This document shows positions 37,793 through 45,960 of a stretch of DNA of 64,000 nucleotides, in pieces; position 1 is the first letter of the stretch, and the number at the start of each line of letters is the position of its first letter. Under the pieces are notes generated by a model. It worked only from the letters and a program-made list of their open reading frames with translations, ran no database searches and was not told the DNA's origin. The stretch covers positions 12,797,929-12,861,928 of the forward strand of contig OW285187.1 in NCBI GenBank assembly GCA_935421135.1. Reading direction: 5' to 3'. Position numbers and translations under genes: made by a program. Source of the DNA: Bugulina stolonifera (Eukaryota > Bryozoa > Gymnolaemata > Cheilostomatida > Bugulidae).

Positions 37793-39313
37793 ATGGCAGA
37801 ATTCGAAGGTAGAGATTTTACAGAAGATGTAGACGTGTTGCGAGATGATGATATGGAGACGTCTACTTTCATAACACCCGACACCACACTCGACGAATCT
37901 ACGATACAACAATCTCTCGACTATAGTAATGTTAATACGCGCTTAATACAAAAGGGATTGCCAGATATTAATACGATCATAGAAAATATGAAAGACATAC
38001 CAGTGCGCAGAGAGTTGTTAGAAAAGATGATTCTTGACAGAAATGTAGTAGATCAATAAAGTTTAAGTCGAGTAATAGAAGAATATGCCGATTACGTAAA
38101 ATCTGGTGGTACGATAGAAGACTATCTCGCCGGAGGTGCTAAAGCAAAACTACCAAATATACCGACAGACACTCCCGGCATAGCGTTAGATGTACAGAAT
38201 AAAATCGATGTTAAATTGTCTGAGTTGAACATTTTTGCGAGTGGTAATCACGATAGATTCATACCACTCGAAAATGGGGGTTTATCCGTAAAGACGAGTA
38301 AGGGTTCAACTATTATAACCCAGAAAAATCCTAAGCTGTTTTTAGTGAACCCAGCGATACCAACCTCTGAGTACGAGTCACTTTTTGGTGTTGATAAAGA
38401 ATCGTACAAAACGAGAGTAAGAGAACGTAATTTTAGTGTTAAGAATGAGATAGAACGATCAACTTTGGAGGGTGTCAAACGAGTGACTAATGAATTTTAT
38501 AATCCGGCGTTTGAAGGCGACGAATCACTGTCATCCGCCTTTGAATCACCATCAGAATGGCGAAAAAGAACGTTAGGCGAGAAAATTAAAGCCTCCATAG
38601 AGGGTACATGGACTTCGGTTTCCGAATCCGTAAATAACCTATTAGCAAAATTTAAGCCCTCTTCTGGTTATCAACGACTAGCTAACGATGACGTAGACAT
38701 CCAGATGGACGACTTGACACCTGAGCGGCGAGAAGAGATTGGAGGAGAAGTAGAGCGAGATCATGGACGCTTGCAAGAATTGGGTCCAGAAGTTGCTAAT
38801 ACAATCGATGAACTGAATAGCATAGCCACAGAGTACTCTGAGCTCCCACGAGATGATCCTAGACGAGAACGACTCAGTGCAGACTTTGCGAGCAAAAAGG
38901 TTGAACTCGATGCTAAGCTCGATGAACTTAACAAAATAAGAGAACGTAAAAATACCATTTTAAAGTTAGTCGGTGTGGGATTGGCTGCTGTTGGCGTCGG
39001 CGGTCTTCTAACAGGAATATTCGAAGCTATAGCAAACGCTTTAGGTTCCGATGTCGCGAAAGATCTCCTGCCCAAATCAACTGACCCGAAAGATATAGCT
39101 GCCAGCGGTATAGGGAAGCTCATCAAGAAGAAGCTATCAGAATTGGCTAATTATTTTCACAGTAAGTTTCTTAACAGCGAAGGGGTTCTTAAATCTTTTT
39201 GGCATATGATGGAAAACGTCGTTAAATACATGCAAGACAATCTGTGGATAATCATCATGACGGTCTTGGCATTTTTGGCGTATGAGATTAAAAAGAACAA
39301 GTCAAAGTTATAA
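37793..39313 (+). pseudogene. Putative membrane structural protein, interrupted by an in-frame stop
   Basis: The frame opens at ATG 37793 (AAATAAATGG) and runs to TAA 39311-39313, 507 codons, but codon 89 is TAA (38057-38059). Coding character continues directly after it in the same frame, with no new ATG in the start motif, so this is one gene with a nonsense change, unless the stop is read through. The first 88 residues are acidic. The later part has a coiled-coil-like stretch (about 310-386, KVELDAKLDELNKIRERKN), a Gly-rich membrane segment (388-411, VGVGLAAVGVGGLLTGIF) and a C-terminal one (484-499, WIIIMTVLAFLAYEI). A minor capsid or membrane-acting role is a guess. Confidence 0.75.
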
Positions 39314-39338
39314 TAGATAGACAAGATCTATTATAACT
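39306..39338. terminator. Hairpin between convergent genes at 39313/39338
   Basis: A 13-base stem, AGTTATAATAGAT paired with ATCTATTATAACT, around a seven-base loop. The + stop TAA (39311-39313) lies in the left arm and the last base of the - stop (39338-39340) touches the right arm. Confidence 0.8.
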
Positions 39339-39763
39339 CAAGTCAAAGTGGCTACAGCGGTGGCAACACTAGCTACTGTTCCCGCCGTTATAAAAATATT
39401 CTCATACCTTTTTTGTTCTTCTGATGGAACGTAGTCAAAGTTTGGCTCCTGGAGATTAGGATGTGGAACTTTAGGTTTCTTACCAAATATTTTTTCGTAC
39501 TCGGTAAACGAGTTATTTACAGAATATATGTCATTGGTAGCCTCTCGTTTCTTGGCAATTTCAGCGTTAAGCCAATCTTGATTTTTCGCTCGCTTAATAT
39601 TGTAATCCATTTGCTCCTCATTCATCTTTTCAATAGCCGCGTTGTGTCGCTTAGCTTCTTCTTTAGCTCCATTTCTATCCATCATTGAAAACAAGTAGTT
39701 CCCACCGGTGAAGGCCACCGCATTCACGATAGCTCCACCAATCATCATTGCAATCGATGCCAT
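39338..39763 (-). CDS. Polinton protein with two terminal membrane segments, 141 aa
   Basis: Start in AATAAATGG. It begins MASIAMMIGGAIVNAVAFTG, a hydrophobic N-terminus, continues with a long charged helix (MNEEQMDYNIKRAKNQDWLN) and ends in a second hydrophobic segment (ITAGTVASVATAVATL). I recall similar proteins from cnidarian Polinton-like loci, which would make it a conserved part of this lineage; the function is unknown. It is the last gene of a leftward four-gene cluster and abuts the next gene without a gap. Confidence 0.7.
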   Translation of the reverse strand: MASIAMMIGGAIVNAVAFTGGNYLFSMMDRNGAKEEAKRHNAAIEKMNEEQMDYNIKRAKNQDWLNAEIAKKREATNDIYSVNNSFTEYEKIFGKKPKVPHPNLQEPNFDYVPSEEQKRYENIFITAGTVASVATAVATLT

Positions 39764-40093
39764 TTATTTATAATACACAACACATTCTTTAGCGTGCTTG
39801 TTCTCTACATAACATAGTATCACTCCTCCTTCGGGTACGCTTAGATTTATGTCGTTGATTATATCTACTCGAAGGTCCTTGTATATACCGTAGGTCGCGT
39901 TGGCAATTGGCGATTGAAAGATTCCTATAAATGGTAAACCGCCACCACTGCCATTTTTAGTTTTAAATATTACTTCTCTAATCGTTGAATAGCGTGGGAG
40001 CTCTATCAAAAACTGGCTATTATCTTCGCTATCATTTTTCCGCTTCTGTCTAACAATTTTTAAACTCTCTGTATGAAGTCTTCGTTCTAACAT
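39764..40093 (-). CDS. Small beta-rich protein, 109 aa, paralogue of its neighbour
   Basis: Start in AATAAATGT. It begins MLERRLHTESLKIVRQKRK and shows alternating hydrophobic strands (FLIELP, IREVIFK, GGVILCYV) and the end ECVVYYK. The gene next to it (40094-40417) has the same length and order: ML, basic N-terminus, F-L-P strand, a VTSCLI strand and the end CEFFYE. So the two are tandem duplicates that have diverged. A small jelly-roll or capsid cement role would fit the size but is not shown. Confidence 0.7.
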   Translation of the reverse strand: MLERRLHTESLKIVRQKRKNDSEDNSQFLIELPRYSTIREVIFKTKNGSGGGLPFIGIFQSPIANATYGIYKDLRVDIINDINLSVPEGGVILCYVENKHAKECVVYYK

Positions 40094-40417
40094 TTATTCA
40101 TAAAAAAACTCGCATACATCAGGCTTCGAACTGGATATTAAGCACGATGTTACTACCCCTCTCGCTATATATAAGTCTAGCTTGTTTAAAACATTCGATT
40201 CGCACCCTTTGTATTCTCGTATGAGATCGGATCCAACATAGAATTTTATAGTCACATTTCTGAAATCTGTAAAGTTAGAAGATTTGTAAAAAGCTACGCT
40301 TCTTAAGATAGAGTTAGCCGGTACAAAGAGTTGGAATAAGGATTCATTATTATTAGTAGATTGTCGAGCTACCTTTACTCGATAAAGGTGTTTGTCTCGT
40401 GATCTTTGTCCTAACAT
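40094..40417 (-). CDS. Small beta-rich protein, 107 aa, paralogue of its neighbour
   Basis: Start in AATAAATGT; the stop TAA is followed at once by the ATG of the paralogue 40093-39764. It begins MLGQRSRDKHLYRVKVARQS and holds strands LFQLFVP, ILRSVAFYK, VTIKFYVG and VVTSCLI. The similarity to its neighbour is mostly in pattern and in the ends of the protein. Function unknown. Confidence 0.7.
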   Translation of the reverse strand: MLGQRSRDKHLYRVKVARQSTNNNESLFQLFVPANSILRSVAFYKSSNFTDFRNVTIKFYVGSDLIREYKGCESNVLNKLDLYIARGVVTSCLISSSKPDVCEFFYE

Positions 40418-40420
40418 TTA

Positions 40421-40984
40421 TTAATCGTGCAAAGTTAATTCTGCTTTAAATCTCCCCGTAAAATCTTTGCCAAGATCGTCGACTATCTTCACTTTGAGAT
40501 GGCTTATTGTATTAACACACATTTTTCTAAAATTTGATGTCGGCTGATACGTAACAATTTCACCAACATTAAAATTACCCAATGGTATTACGGCTAACAG
40601 CGATGATCGTTTCTCGTCGACAATAGATTCTGATGTATTTATTCCATCTACATACATAGACAGACTAAGCGGCGTCAGATATAAAAAATCATCATCCATT
40701 CGCTTCTTTATCCCACCAGTCAGCGTACCATTAACGGTAACCTTGAGGGTATTTTCATCAAAGGTAAAGTCATTAGGCATTAACCCCCTCAACTGTTCGT
40801 ATGTGTAGTAACCAGGTGGTATAGTAATTATAGTTTCAGACCCCCCAGCCTTATAAGTACTCGCTTCGGGCAAGTTGTATAATTTTAGACACGCCGTTAT
40901 CATATTCAGCGATATGCCACTAACTTTTATCGGCTCTAGCAACTCATGGTTACCAACTTTTGTTATCATTACTTTAGTCCCCAT
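40421..40984 (-). CDS. Candidate penton-like minor capsid protein, 187 aa
   Basis: First gene of the leftward four-gene cluster, start in ATATAAATGG. The sequence is beta-rich with ISLNMITACLKLYNLPEAS, then TIPPGYYTYEQL and an N-G-T-L-T strand set, a pattern I associate with the short penton-like proteins of animal Polintons and adintoviruses. The identification rests on this pattern, the size and the place next to other virion genes, so it is tentative. The frame is intact. It is divergent from 41007 with 22 bases between the start codons. Confidence 0.55.
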   Translation of the reverse strand: MGTKVMITKVGNHELLEPIKVSGISLNMITACLKLYNLPEASTYKAGGSETIITIPPGYYTYEQLRGLMPNDFTFDENTLKVTVNGTLTGGIKKRMDDDFLYLTPLSLSMYVDGINTSESIVDEKRSSLLAVIPLGNFNVGEIVTYQPTSNFRKMCVNTISHLKVKIVDDLGKDFTGRFKAELTLHD

Positions 40985-41006
40985 TTATATATATAGGGAT
41001 ATATAA
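40985..41006. promoter_or_regulatory. 22-bp bidirectional start region
   Basis: The two start codons face away from each other. The sequence between them is nearly palindromic: ATTTATATAT and ATATATAAAT around ATAGGG. It gives both genes the TAAATGG start motif. Confidence 0.6.
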
Positions 41007-42365
41007 ATGGCAAAACTATCAAGCGGATATCCTATACATTTTTATAATCTCAACATTGTAGTAAGCGTCAACAAAGACGCGAATGCAACTTATACTTTTA
41101 CAAAAAAGTTTGTTGACATTACCCCCAAGCCGGTAGTCATAACTAGTTTTGATGATGTTGATCGGTGGTACAAAGATCCAATGCTGTACTATTTCCAGCA
41201 GTACAAGTTCGCGTTGTATTGCGCGACGGCTTTATGCGGTGTTAGTAAAGATCAACTAACGCGAGGTCTACACCTTACAAAATCTATAATGAATTTTCAT
41301 GTAATGTATCAAACCAAAAAAATCTTGGCGCAGATGCAAGCGCGTAATCCTGGAGATGGTGACTTTAATCCGTACAACAACCCGTACAATAAAACAGAAT
41401 ATTATAAGATTTTAAACGAGTTTAACGCCCGACCAGGTGACATACCCGAAATAGATCAACCCGCCAATGGCTTAGGATTCGCTTACCGCCGAGCAACAGG
41501 CGGTAAAGTAGAAGACAGCAATCCACCATCTCCGGCGTTGACCTTCCCCTCAACCGGTGCTAATAATATGTACCGAAACATTAAACCTCGTGGTACTGTA
41601 GAGCCGCGGACTGGTGGATGCGTTTGGGGTGGTTTCTACAATTTTGATAACAATGTTAATACGGGGATCGTCATTACTAAAGTTCAACAAGACAAAATCG
41701 ATTACCACCGTGTTGTTCCGGATCACAGCAATGGTTTTACATCGGCGGGTCTAGTTAGAATTAATGACAGTATTCGAGCATATGTATACTGTTTATTGGG
41801 TGCGCAAGTACAAGCTAGACAGGCGGGTACATCTTTAGAAAGTCAGCAACAATTTCTAGTTTTAGTAAATGACCTCATAGCTAAACAACAAACGCTCCAA
41901 GAGTCAGTCGTAAACTTTCAAGACGCGTTGAGTAAGACAAAGGGTAAAGTAAATTACGTTATCGCTAAAGGTTTATATATATTACCATCAGATATGAATT
42001 TAAACGAGTTAGGGCAGAGCGTAAAAGGATTTAATGATCAAATACAAATAGCAAAACAATTTGACAAGATTGGTGTAAAACCTGACCCACCGGCTCCTAA
42101 ACCAGTAATAAGATTACCCGCTCCTAAACCAGTTATAAAACTATCAGTTCCTAAACCAGATCCACCAGCTCCTAAGCCAGTTGTAAAACTATCAGTTCCT
42201 CCTCCTAGACCAATTACCTCAGCAGTGGTAGCTCAAAAACCAGCACCGGTATTATTAAAAGCAAAAAACAAAAGTACTCCATCAGTCGATATACATGAGG
42301 GGACTAAGTTGGTAATTGGTACAAGTATTGTAATTGGAGGCATTGTGTATACTATCCTCGCATAA
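41007..42365 (+). CDS. Right-end structural protein candidate with Pro-rich repeats and C-terminal anchor, 452 aa
   Basis: Start in ATATAAATGG. Residues 1-340 form a globular part with WYKDPMLYYFQQYKFALYCA, HLTKSIMNFHVMYQTKKI and VRINDSIRAYVYCLLGAQVQ; I recall this arrangement from other animal Polinton proteins, without a known function. Residues about 354-410 are PAPKPV-type repeats. Residues 435-452 are a hydrophobic anchor (LVIGTSIVIGGIVYTILA). A surface or fibre-like virion protein held by its tail is a reasonable guess. The last ten codons lie in the right inverted repeat, and a remnant of a related C-terminus is found at the left end (28742-28858). A hairpin follows the stop by about 22 bases. 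Confidence 0.75.
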   Translation: MAKLSSGYPIHFYNLNIVVSVNKDANATYTFTKKFVDITPKPVVITSFDDVDRWYKDPMLYYFQQYKFALYCATALCGVSKDQLTRGLHLTKSIMNFHVMYQTKKILAQMQARNPGDGDFNPYNNPYNKTEYYKILNEFNARPGDIPEIDQPANGLGFAYRRATGGKVEDSNPPSPALTFPSTGANNMYRNIKPRGTVEPRTGGCVWGGFYNFDNNVNTGIVITKVQQDKIDYHRVVPDHSNGFTSAGLVRINDSIRAYVYCLLGAQVQARQAGTSLESQQQFLVLVNDLIAKQQTLQESVVNFQDALSKTKGKVNYVIAKGLYILPSDMNLNELGQSVKGFNDQIQIAKQFDKIGVKPDPPAPKPVIRLPAPKPVIKLSVPKPDPPAPKPVVKLSVPPPRPITSAVVAQKPAPVLLKAKNKSTPSVDIHEGTKLVIGTSIVIGGIVYTILA

Positions 42366-42387
42366 TTTTCCCATATAAAAAATAATA

Positions 42388-42422
42388 ATTGTCTCCATAG
42401 GCTTTTGGCCTATGGGCACAAT
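42388..42422. terminator. Hairpin after the right-end structural gene
   Basis: CCATAGGC, loop TTTTG, GCCTATGG, with outer ATTGT/ACAAT pairing; mirror copy of 28685-28719. Confidence 0.65.
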
Positions 42423-42602
42423 GGCATGGAGAAGAGAGATATTTCCAAAAAAAGGAGGTTGCACCAGCTGTCGTAAGACACGTAACTGCAGGACAATAAA
42501 GTGCTGGTTAAGCTTGCCATGTAGCGCACCCCCCTTTATTATACCAAAAAAGTTCTTTATTATACTTAGCTTTAACCCTCATCTCAAGCACCATGTCTGT
42601 CT

Positions 42603-42622
42603 ATATAGGTGTCTACCTATAT
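42603..42622. terminator. Hairpin after the right repeat gene
   Basis: ATATAGGT, loop GTCT, ACCTATAT, 14 bases beyond the stop (42637) of the - strand gene; mirror copy of 28485-28504. Confidence 0.6.
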
Positions 42623-42636
42623 GGACACACAGCTAC

Positions 42637-42966
42637 TTATTCCTTACGGGTATACCAACTAATGTCATGATATGTATGACCAGAGCCATTTTTCAGTGGA
42701 ACTTTACCATTATAAACTAGTACTTTACCCGGCTGACATCTATTCATAAACCGGGCTCCCATGTAAACTTTCAAAAACATACCCTCCTTAAGATCTCTCA
42801 GTGTCACAATATGATCACCATACCTAGTTATATCAGGGTCTACCTCTACAACCTCGTAAGGCCTTTGTTCAGCCAGGTCTCTCAACTTTGTTACTACGAT
42901 CGACTGGGTGTCAGGGATAAATTCTTTCCCATCAATAGTAAAAGGTACTAGCTCTCTCTCTCCCAT
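42637..42966 (-). CDS. Terminal-repeat-encoded protein, 109 aa, right copy
   Basis: The predicted protein is identical to that of the left copy (28141-28470), reading inward from the right end. The start is in AATAAATATGG. It is convergent with the gene 41007-42365, and each of the two has its own hairpin in the 271-base gap. See the left copy for what is known of the protein. Confidence 0.75.
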   Translation of the reverse strand: MGERELVPFTIDGKEFIPDTQSIVVTKLRDLAEQRPYEVVEVDPDITRYGDHIVTLRDLKEGMFLKVYMGARFMNRCQPGKVLVYNGKVPLKNGSGHTYHDISWYTRKE

Positions 42967-43104
42967 ATTTATTATACATAACTACCTTTAACCCTAAATC
43001 TCAATTAGCAGCCCAGGTAGTCTAGGCTGTCATAAATTACTCAAGCGCGACCCAAAATAGATCCTCTTAGGAGGGTGTTCCAGAATTGGTACTTCTATAC
43101 TACT

Positions 43105-43110
43105 GATTAC
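43105..43110. repeat. Right target site duplication of the Polinton
   Basis: GATTAC immediately after the last base of the element, matching the left copy exactly. Confidence 0.97.
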
Positions 43111-43507
43111 TTTTACTTTGTGATCAATGTGTACAAAACTCAATATTGAGAGCTTGCACAACAAATATTTGAGCTTGGGCAGATTTTTGAAGTGAAAAAT
43201 GCCCACCTAGCCCCCCTGGTTGTTACATCCTTGCATGCTTACAAGTACACTTTTAAAATATGTGGCAGTTACTTATACTTGCTTGTTCAAAAACATAACT
43301 TGTACTTGTATACTTACTTGCCAACATTGGTACCTGCTTATACTTGCACTGCTAAAAAGTGCTATAAGTATTTTTTAACAGTTAAGATTAGATTTTGACA
43401 TGGAGACACAATATTATTTATAATTTTCTGGTCAGACTCTATTTTAGAGCTTTTACTTACACTGTAATTAAGCCCACAACCAAGCTCCAATTATATAATC
43501 TATTATA

Positions 43508-43776
43508 GGTGTCTTCGCGACCTAAACTTCAGACCCAGGCCGATTTACAAAAATATTTTCCGGCACACATCCGTCACAGGGTCGCAAACACACTGGCCTG
43601 GGCCAAAAGCAAAATCCTCATTTTCGCGCAAAGAAATCAGGTGTGCTGATGAGCTAGGGATGGTTTCGTCCGGCCAAGCAAAATCCCAGGCCAGTAGTCC
43701 TTCTGACCTGGGTCGGACGGCCATCTTGTGATTTTTATTTGCGACCCGGGTCCATCCAAGAGGTCGCAAAGACACC
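43508..43776. mobile_element. MITE, family with GGTGTCTTCGCG ends, copy 1
   Basis: 269 bases starting GGTGTCTTCGCGACCT and ending AGGTCGCAAAGACACC. The 5-base direct repeat TTATA flanks it (43503-43507, 43777-43781). An inverted second copy lies at 43935-44200 and a partial one near 56385. It has no coding capacity; the ORF inside is a by-product. Confidence 0.8.
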
Positions 43777-43934
43777 TTATAAAAAAGCTCTCATTATCAG
43801 CTGGATATAAAATGAGGTCACCATGAGCTAGCTGGTACTACATGTAGCCCATAGAGCCAGGCCTGCAAACAGCTGAACCAGCCTGCCAAAGCTCGTGGCT
43901 TCCCATGTAACCAAGCCTTTACAGATGCTACTAA

Positions 43935-44200
43935 GTGTCTTCGCTATCTCTTGGACGGACCCAGGTCGCAAATAAAAATCACAAGATGGTTGTCTGACCT
44001 AGGCCAGAAGGGCTATTGGCCTGGGATTTTGCTTAGCCAGATGAAACCATCCCTAGCTCATCGGCACACCTGACTTCTTCGCGTGAAAATGAAGACTTTG
44101 CTTCTGGCCCAGGCCAGTGTATTTGTGACTCTGTGACTAGTGTGTGCTAGAAAATATTATCAAAAAGTGGCCTGGGTCTGAAATAGGCCGCGAAGACACC
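43935..44200. mobile_element. MITE, same family, copy 2 (inverted)
   Basis: It begins GTGTCTTCGC and ends GCGAAGACACC. Throughout it matches the reverse complement of copy 1 with scattered changes, for example AAACCATCCCTAGCTCAT and AATAAAAATCACAAGATGG. CTAA-like bases border both ends. The two copies together make a large inverted repeat. Confidence 0.78.
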
Positions 44201-44379
44201 TAATGTGTTTCACAGACACACCAGCATTCATAACAACCTTGTACCTTTAGAATGTGTGACTGTGACCCACAAGTTATTGATCACAATTAGAGGTTGTCCA
44301 CTCAACCTGTTCAAGAGAGGACAACCTCCAATTATGATCAATAAAATGCTGGTATGACTGTATTCAGCATCTTCTTCTT

Positions 44380-44710
44380 TAGGTACCAGGTCTGGAACAG
44401 ACATTGGTGATCATGTCTTGCCACTCACTCCTCAGATCAGCCTTTCTCATGAAATTTATGTTTCCTTGCTAAATGTTACCTCCTGATATCCAGTTATTCA
44501 AACTATCTATGTATTTTATTCTTTGTCTGCCTTTGCTACGCTTACCCTCGACTTTTCTGTTAGAGTAAGATGTTCCAGACCTTTCTGTCGATATACATGA
44601 CCCATAAATTGTAGTTGCCTCTTTCTTATTGTTCTTAATAATGATCTTTCAACATTAGCTTGAATTAACACTGCTTCATTTATTTTCTTCTCTTTCCAGA
44701 ATAGAATGCT
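44380..44710 (-). pseudogene. Non-LTR retrotransposon 3' remnant
   Basis: On the - strand a peptide with KKINEAVLIQANVERSLLRT and RKRQLQFMGHVYRQKGLEHL matches the C-terminal region of many LINE reverse transcriptase proteins. Further on, in another frame, WQDMITNVCSRPGT resembles the last residues of the same proteins. Frame changes and stops show it is dead. Only the 3' end is present, as usual for 5'-truncated LINE copies. Confidence 0.8.
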
Positions 44711-44723
44711 ACAGACATATCTT

Positions 44724-44868
44724 CTAAGGCCTAAGGCTATTAAAACAATTCTGAGACGAAGTGTCGTACATATCCATATTAAATAATGCAAGATAATATT
44801 TTGCATCATTTAATATGGATATGTACGACACTTCGTCTCAGAATTGTTTTAATAGCCTTAGGCCTTAG
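44724..44868. repeat. Near-perfect palindrome with 68-base arms
   Basis: The left arm 44724-44791 and the right arm 44801-44868 are inverse complements with one mismatch, around a nine-base spacer. The left arm overlaps the border of the LINE remnant. It could fold into a long cruciform or, if transcribed, a long RNA hairpin. Confidence 0.93.
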
Positions 44869-45589
44869 CCATAGCAACATGAAGTTTAATGAACATCTTA
44901 CACAGTAAAGATGCACAAATGTGATGAAATTGTTGAAAAAGTAATCAATGTGAATTGTTGCAATATGTATGCATGATCAAACGATTTGACTAGCATGTTA
45001 GATCCTTCTGAGTCACAACATTGTCTTGTAATCATATAATGATTTAGCTATTGAGGTAGATCATCATACAACCAGTATTATATTTGTATCCCCAATTTAA
45101 ATCCATAGAATTATTATATTCATGGACATCATTAAAATAATTTTATGCCAGATAAAGTGCCAACAATTCATTTATAGGTAGCCTATACAGTTTAAGTACA
45201 GCTAAAACTATATATTATAAAATAACAATACAAAGTTTTTCTGTGATAATAAGCTGGTATAACAGTATGACTGCATTCATGCAATGCTCAATGAAGGACC
45301 ATTACAAAAGCATGTGGAGTGTGGGCACAGTCAATTTTGATGGCCAAGGGCCAAGAATATAATGTATGAGATATAAATTATTATTGTAGTTATTGCACAA
45401 TATCTGTCCCGATAACCATAAATGGCCCAGTGTCTAAAAGCTGGGCAAGATTCACAACTTGTACTGCAAGATTTACGCAGGTGTTGGGCTGTTGGCTCTC
45501 TTCATGATGTCCAAACAAGGAATTGAAGTGAAAGATAGATAAGGGAGTTGAGGTTCAGCTACACTACAGGCAGTGAGTGAGCTTTTGGC

Positions 45590-45960
45590 TGGCTTAGTTG
45601 TTCTTCAGCTTTGCTCCATGGGCTAGGCATAGTGCCATCTGCACTGATGGCCTCGATAGAAATTTTTATTTTTGATCAATTCTATAACTGAAGTTGTTCT
45701 ATCTAATATTAACCAAGTACAAACGGGCTCCGTTGAAGGCAAACACTAGTTTTTGCCTTCGCCTAGACGAACAAAAAGTGCACTGTATTACCCCAGAAAG
45801 AGGCTTTCTTGCCCAAAAATGAACAAATGGCTTCTCATGTAGCTGAGCCTTTATACTTTGCAGTATTCAAGTGCCACTGCAACTTCTTGGTAGAAATTGA
45901 ATCTGTCATTGAAGTTGTCTTCTTTTACAAAATGATTTCCTAATAGCTGATACTTGGAGT
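45590..45960 (+). repeat. Dispersed repeat copy B (related to 18650-19040)
   Basis: It contains CCATGGGCTAGGCATAGTG and TGAAGTTGTTCTATCTAATA, and further on GGCTTCTCATGTAGCTGAG; these blocks occur in the same order on the - strand in the Cav3 intron. A short stretch near 43900 (GGCTTCCCATGTAACCAAG) may be a third trace. Confidence 0.6.

Larger units (their letters stand above)
28003..43104. mobile_element. Complete Maverick/Polinton DNA element
   Basis: The element is 15102 bp, starts AGTAGTATAG and ends with its reverse complement. It is flanked by the 6-bp direct repeat GATTAC (27997-28002 and 43105-43110), the target length known for Polintons. Terminal inverted repeats of 771 bp enclose genes for protein-primed DNA polymerase B, RVE integrase, FtsK/HerA-type packaging ATPase and a major capsid protein, the diagnostic Polinton set; related free or integrated forms are called adintoviruses. 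Genes have no introns and are packed head-to-tail, unlike the surrounding host genes. I recognise no adenain-like protease. The copy is damaged (polymerase frame change near 32485, stop at 38057), so it is probably not autonomous. Confidence 0.97.
42334..43104. repeat. Right terminal inverted repeat, 771 bp
   Basis: Inverted copy of 28003-28773. Its inner end overlaps the last ten codons of the gene 41007-42365, so the repeat boundary lies inside a coding sequence. Confidence 0.95.

Noticed and set aside
38216..39313. Separate gene starting at 38216
   Set aside because: The first codon is TTG and coding sequence continues upstream in the same frame to the stop at 38057.
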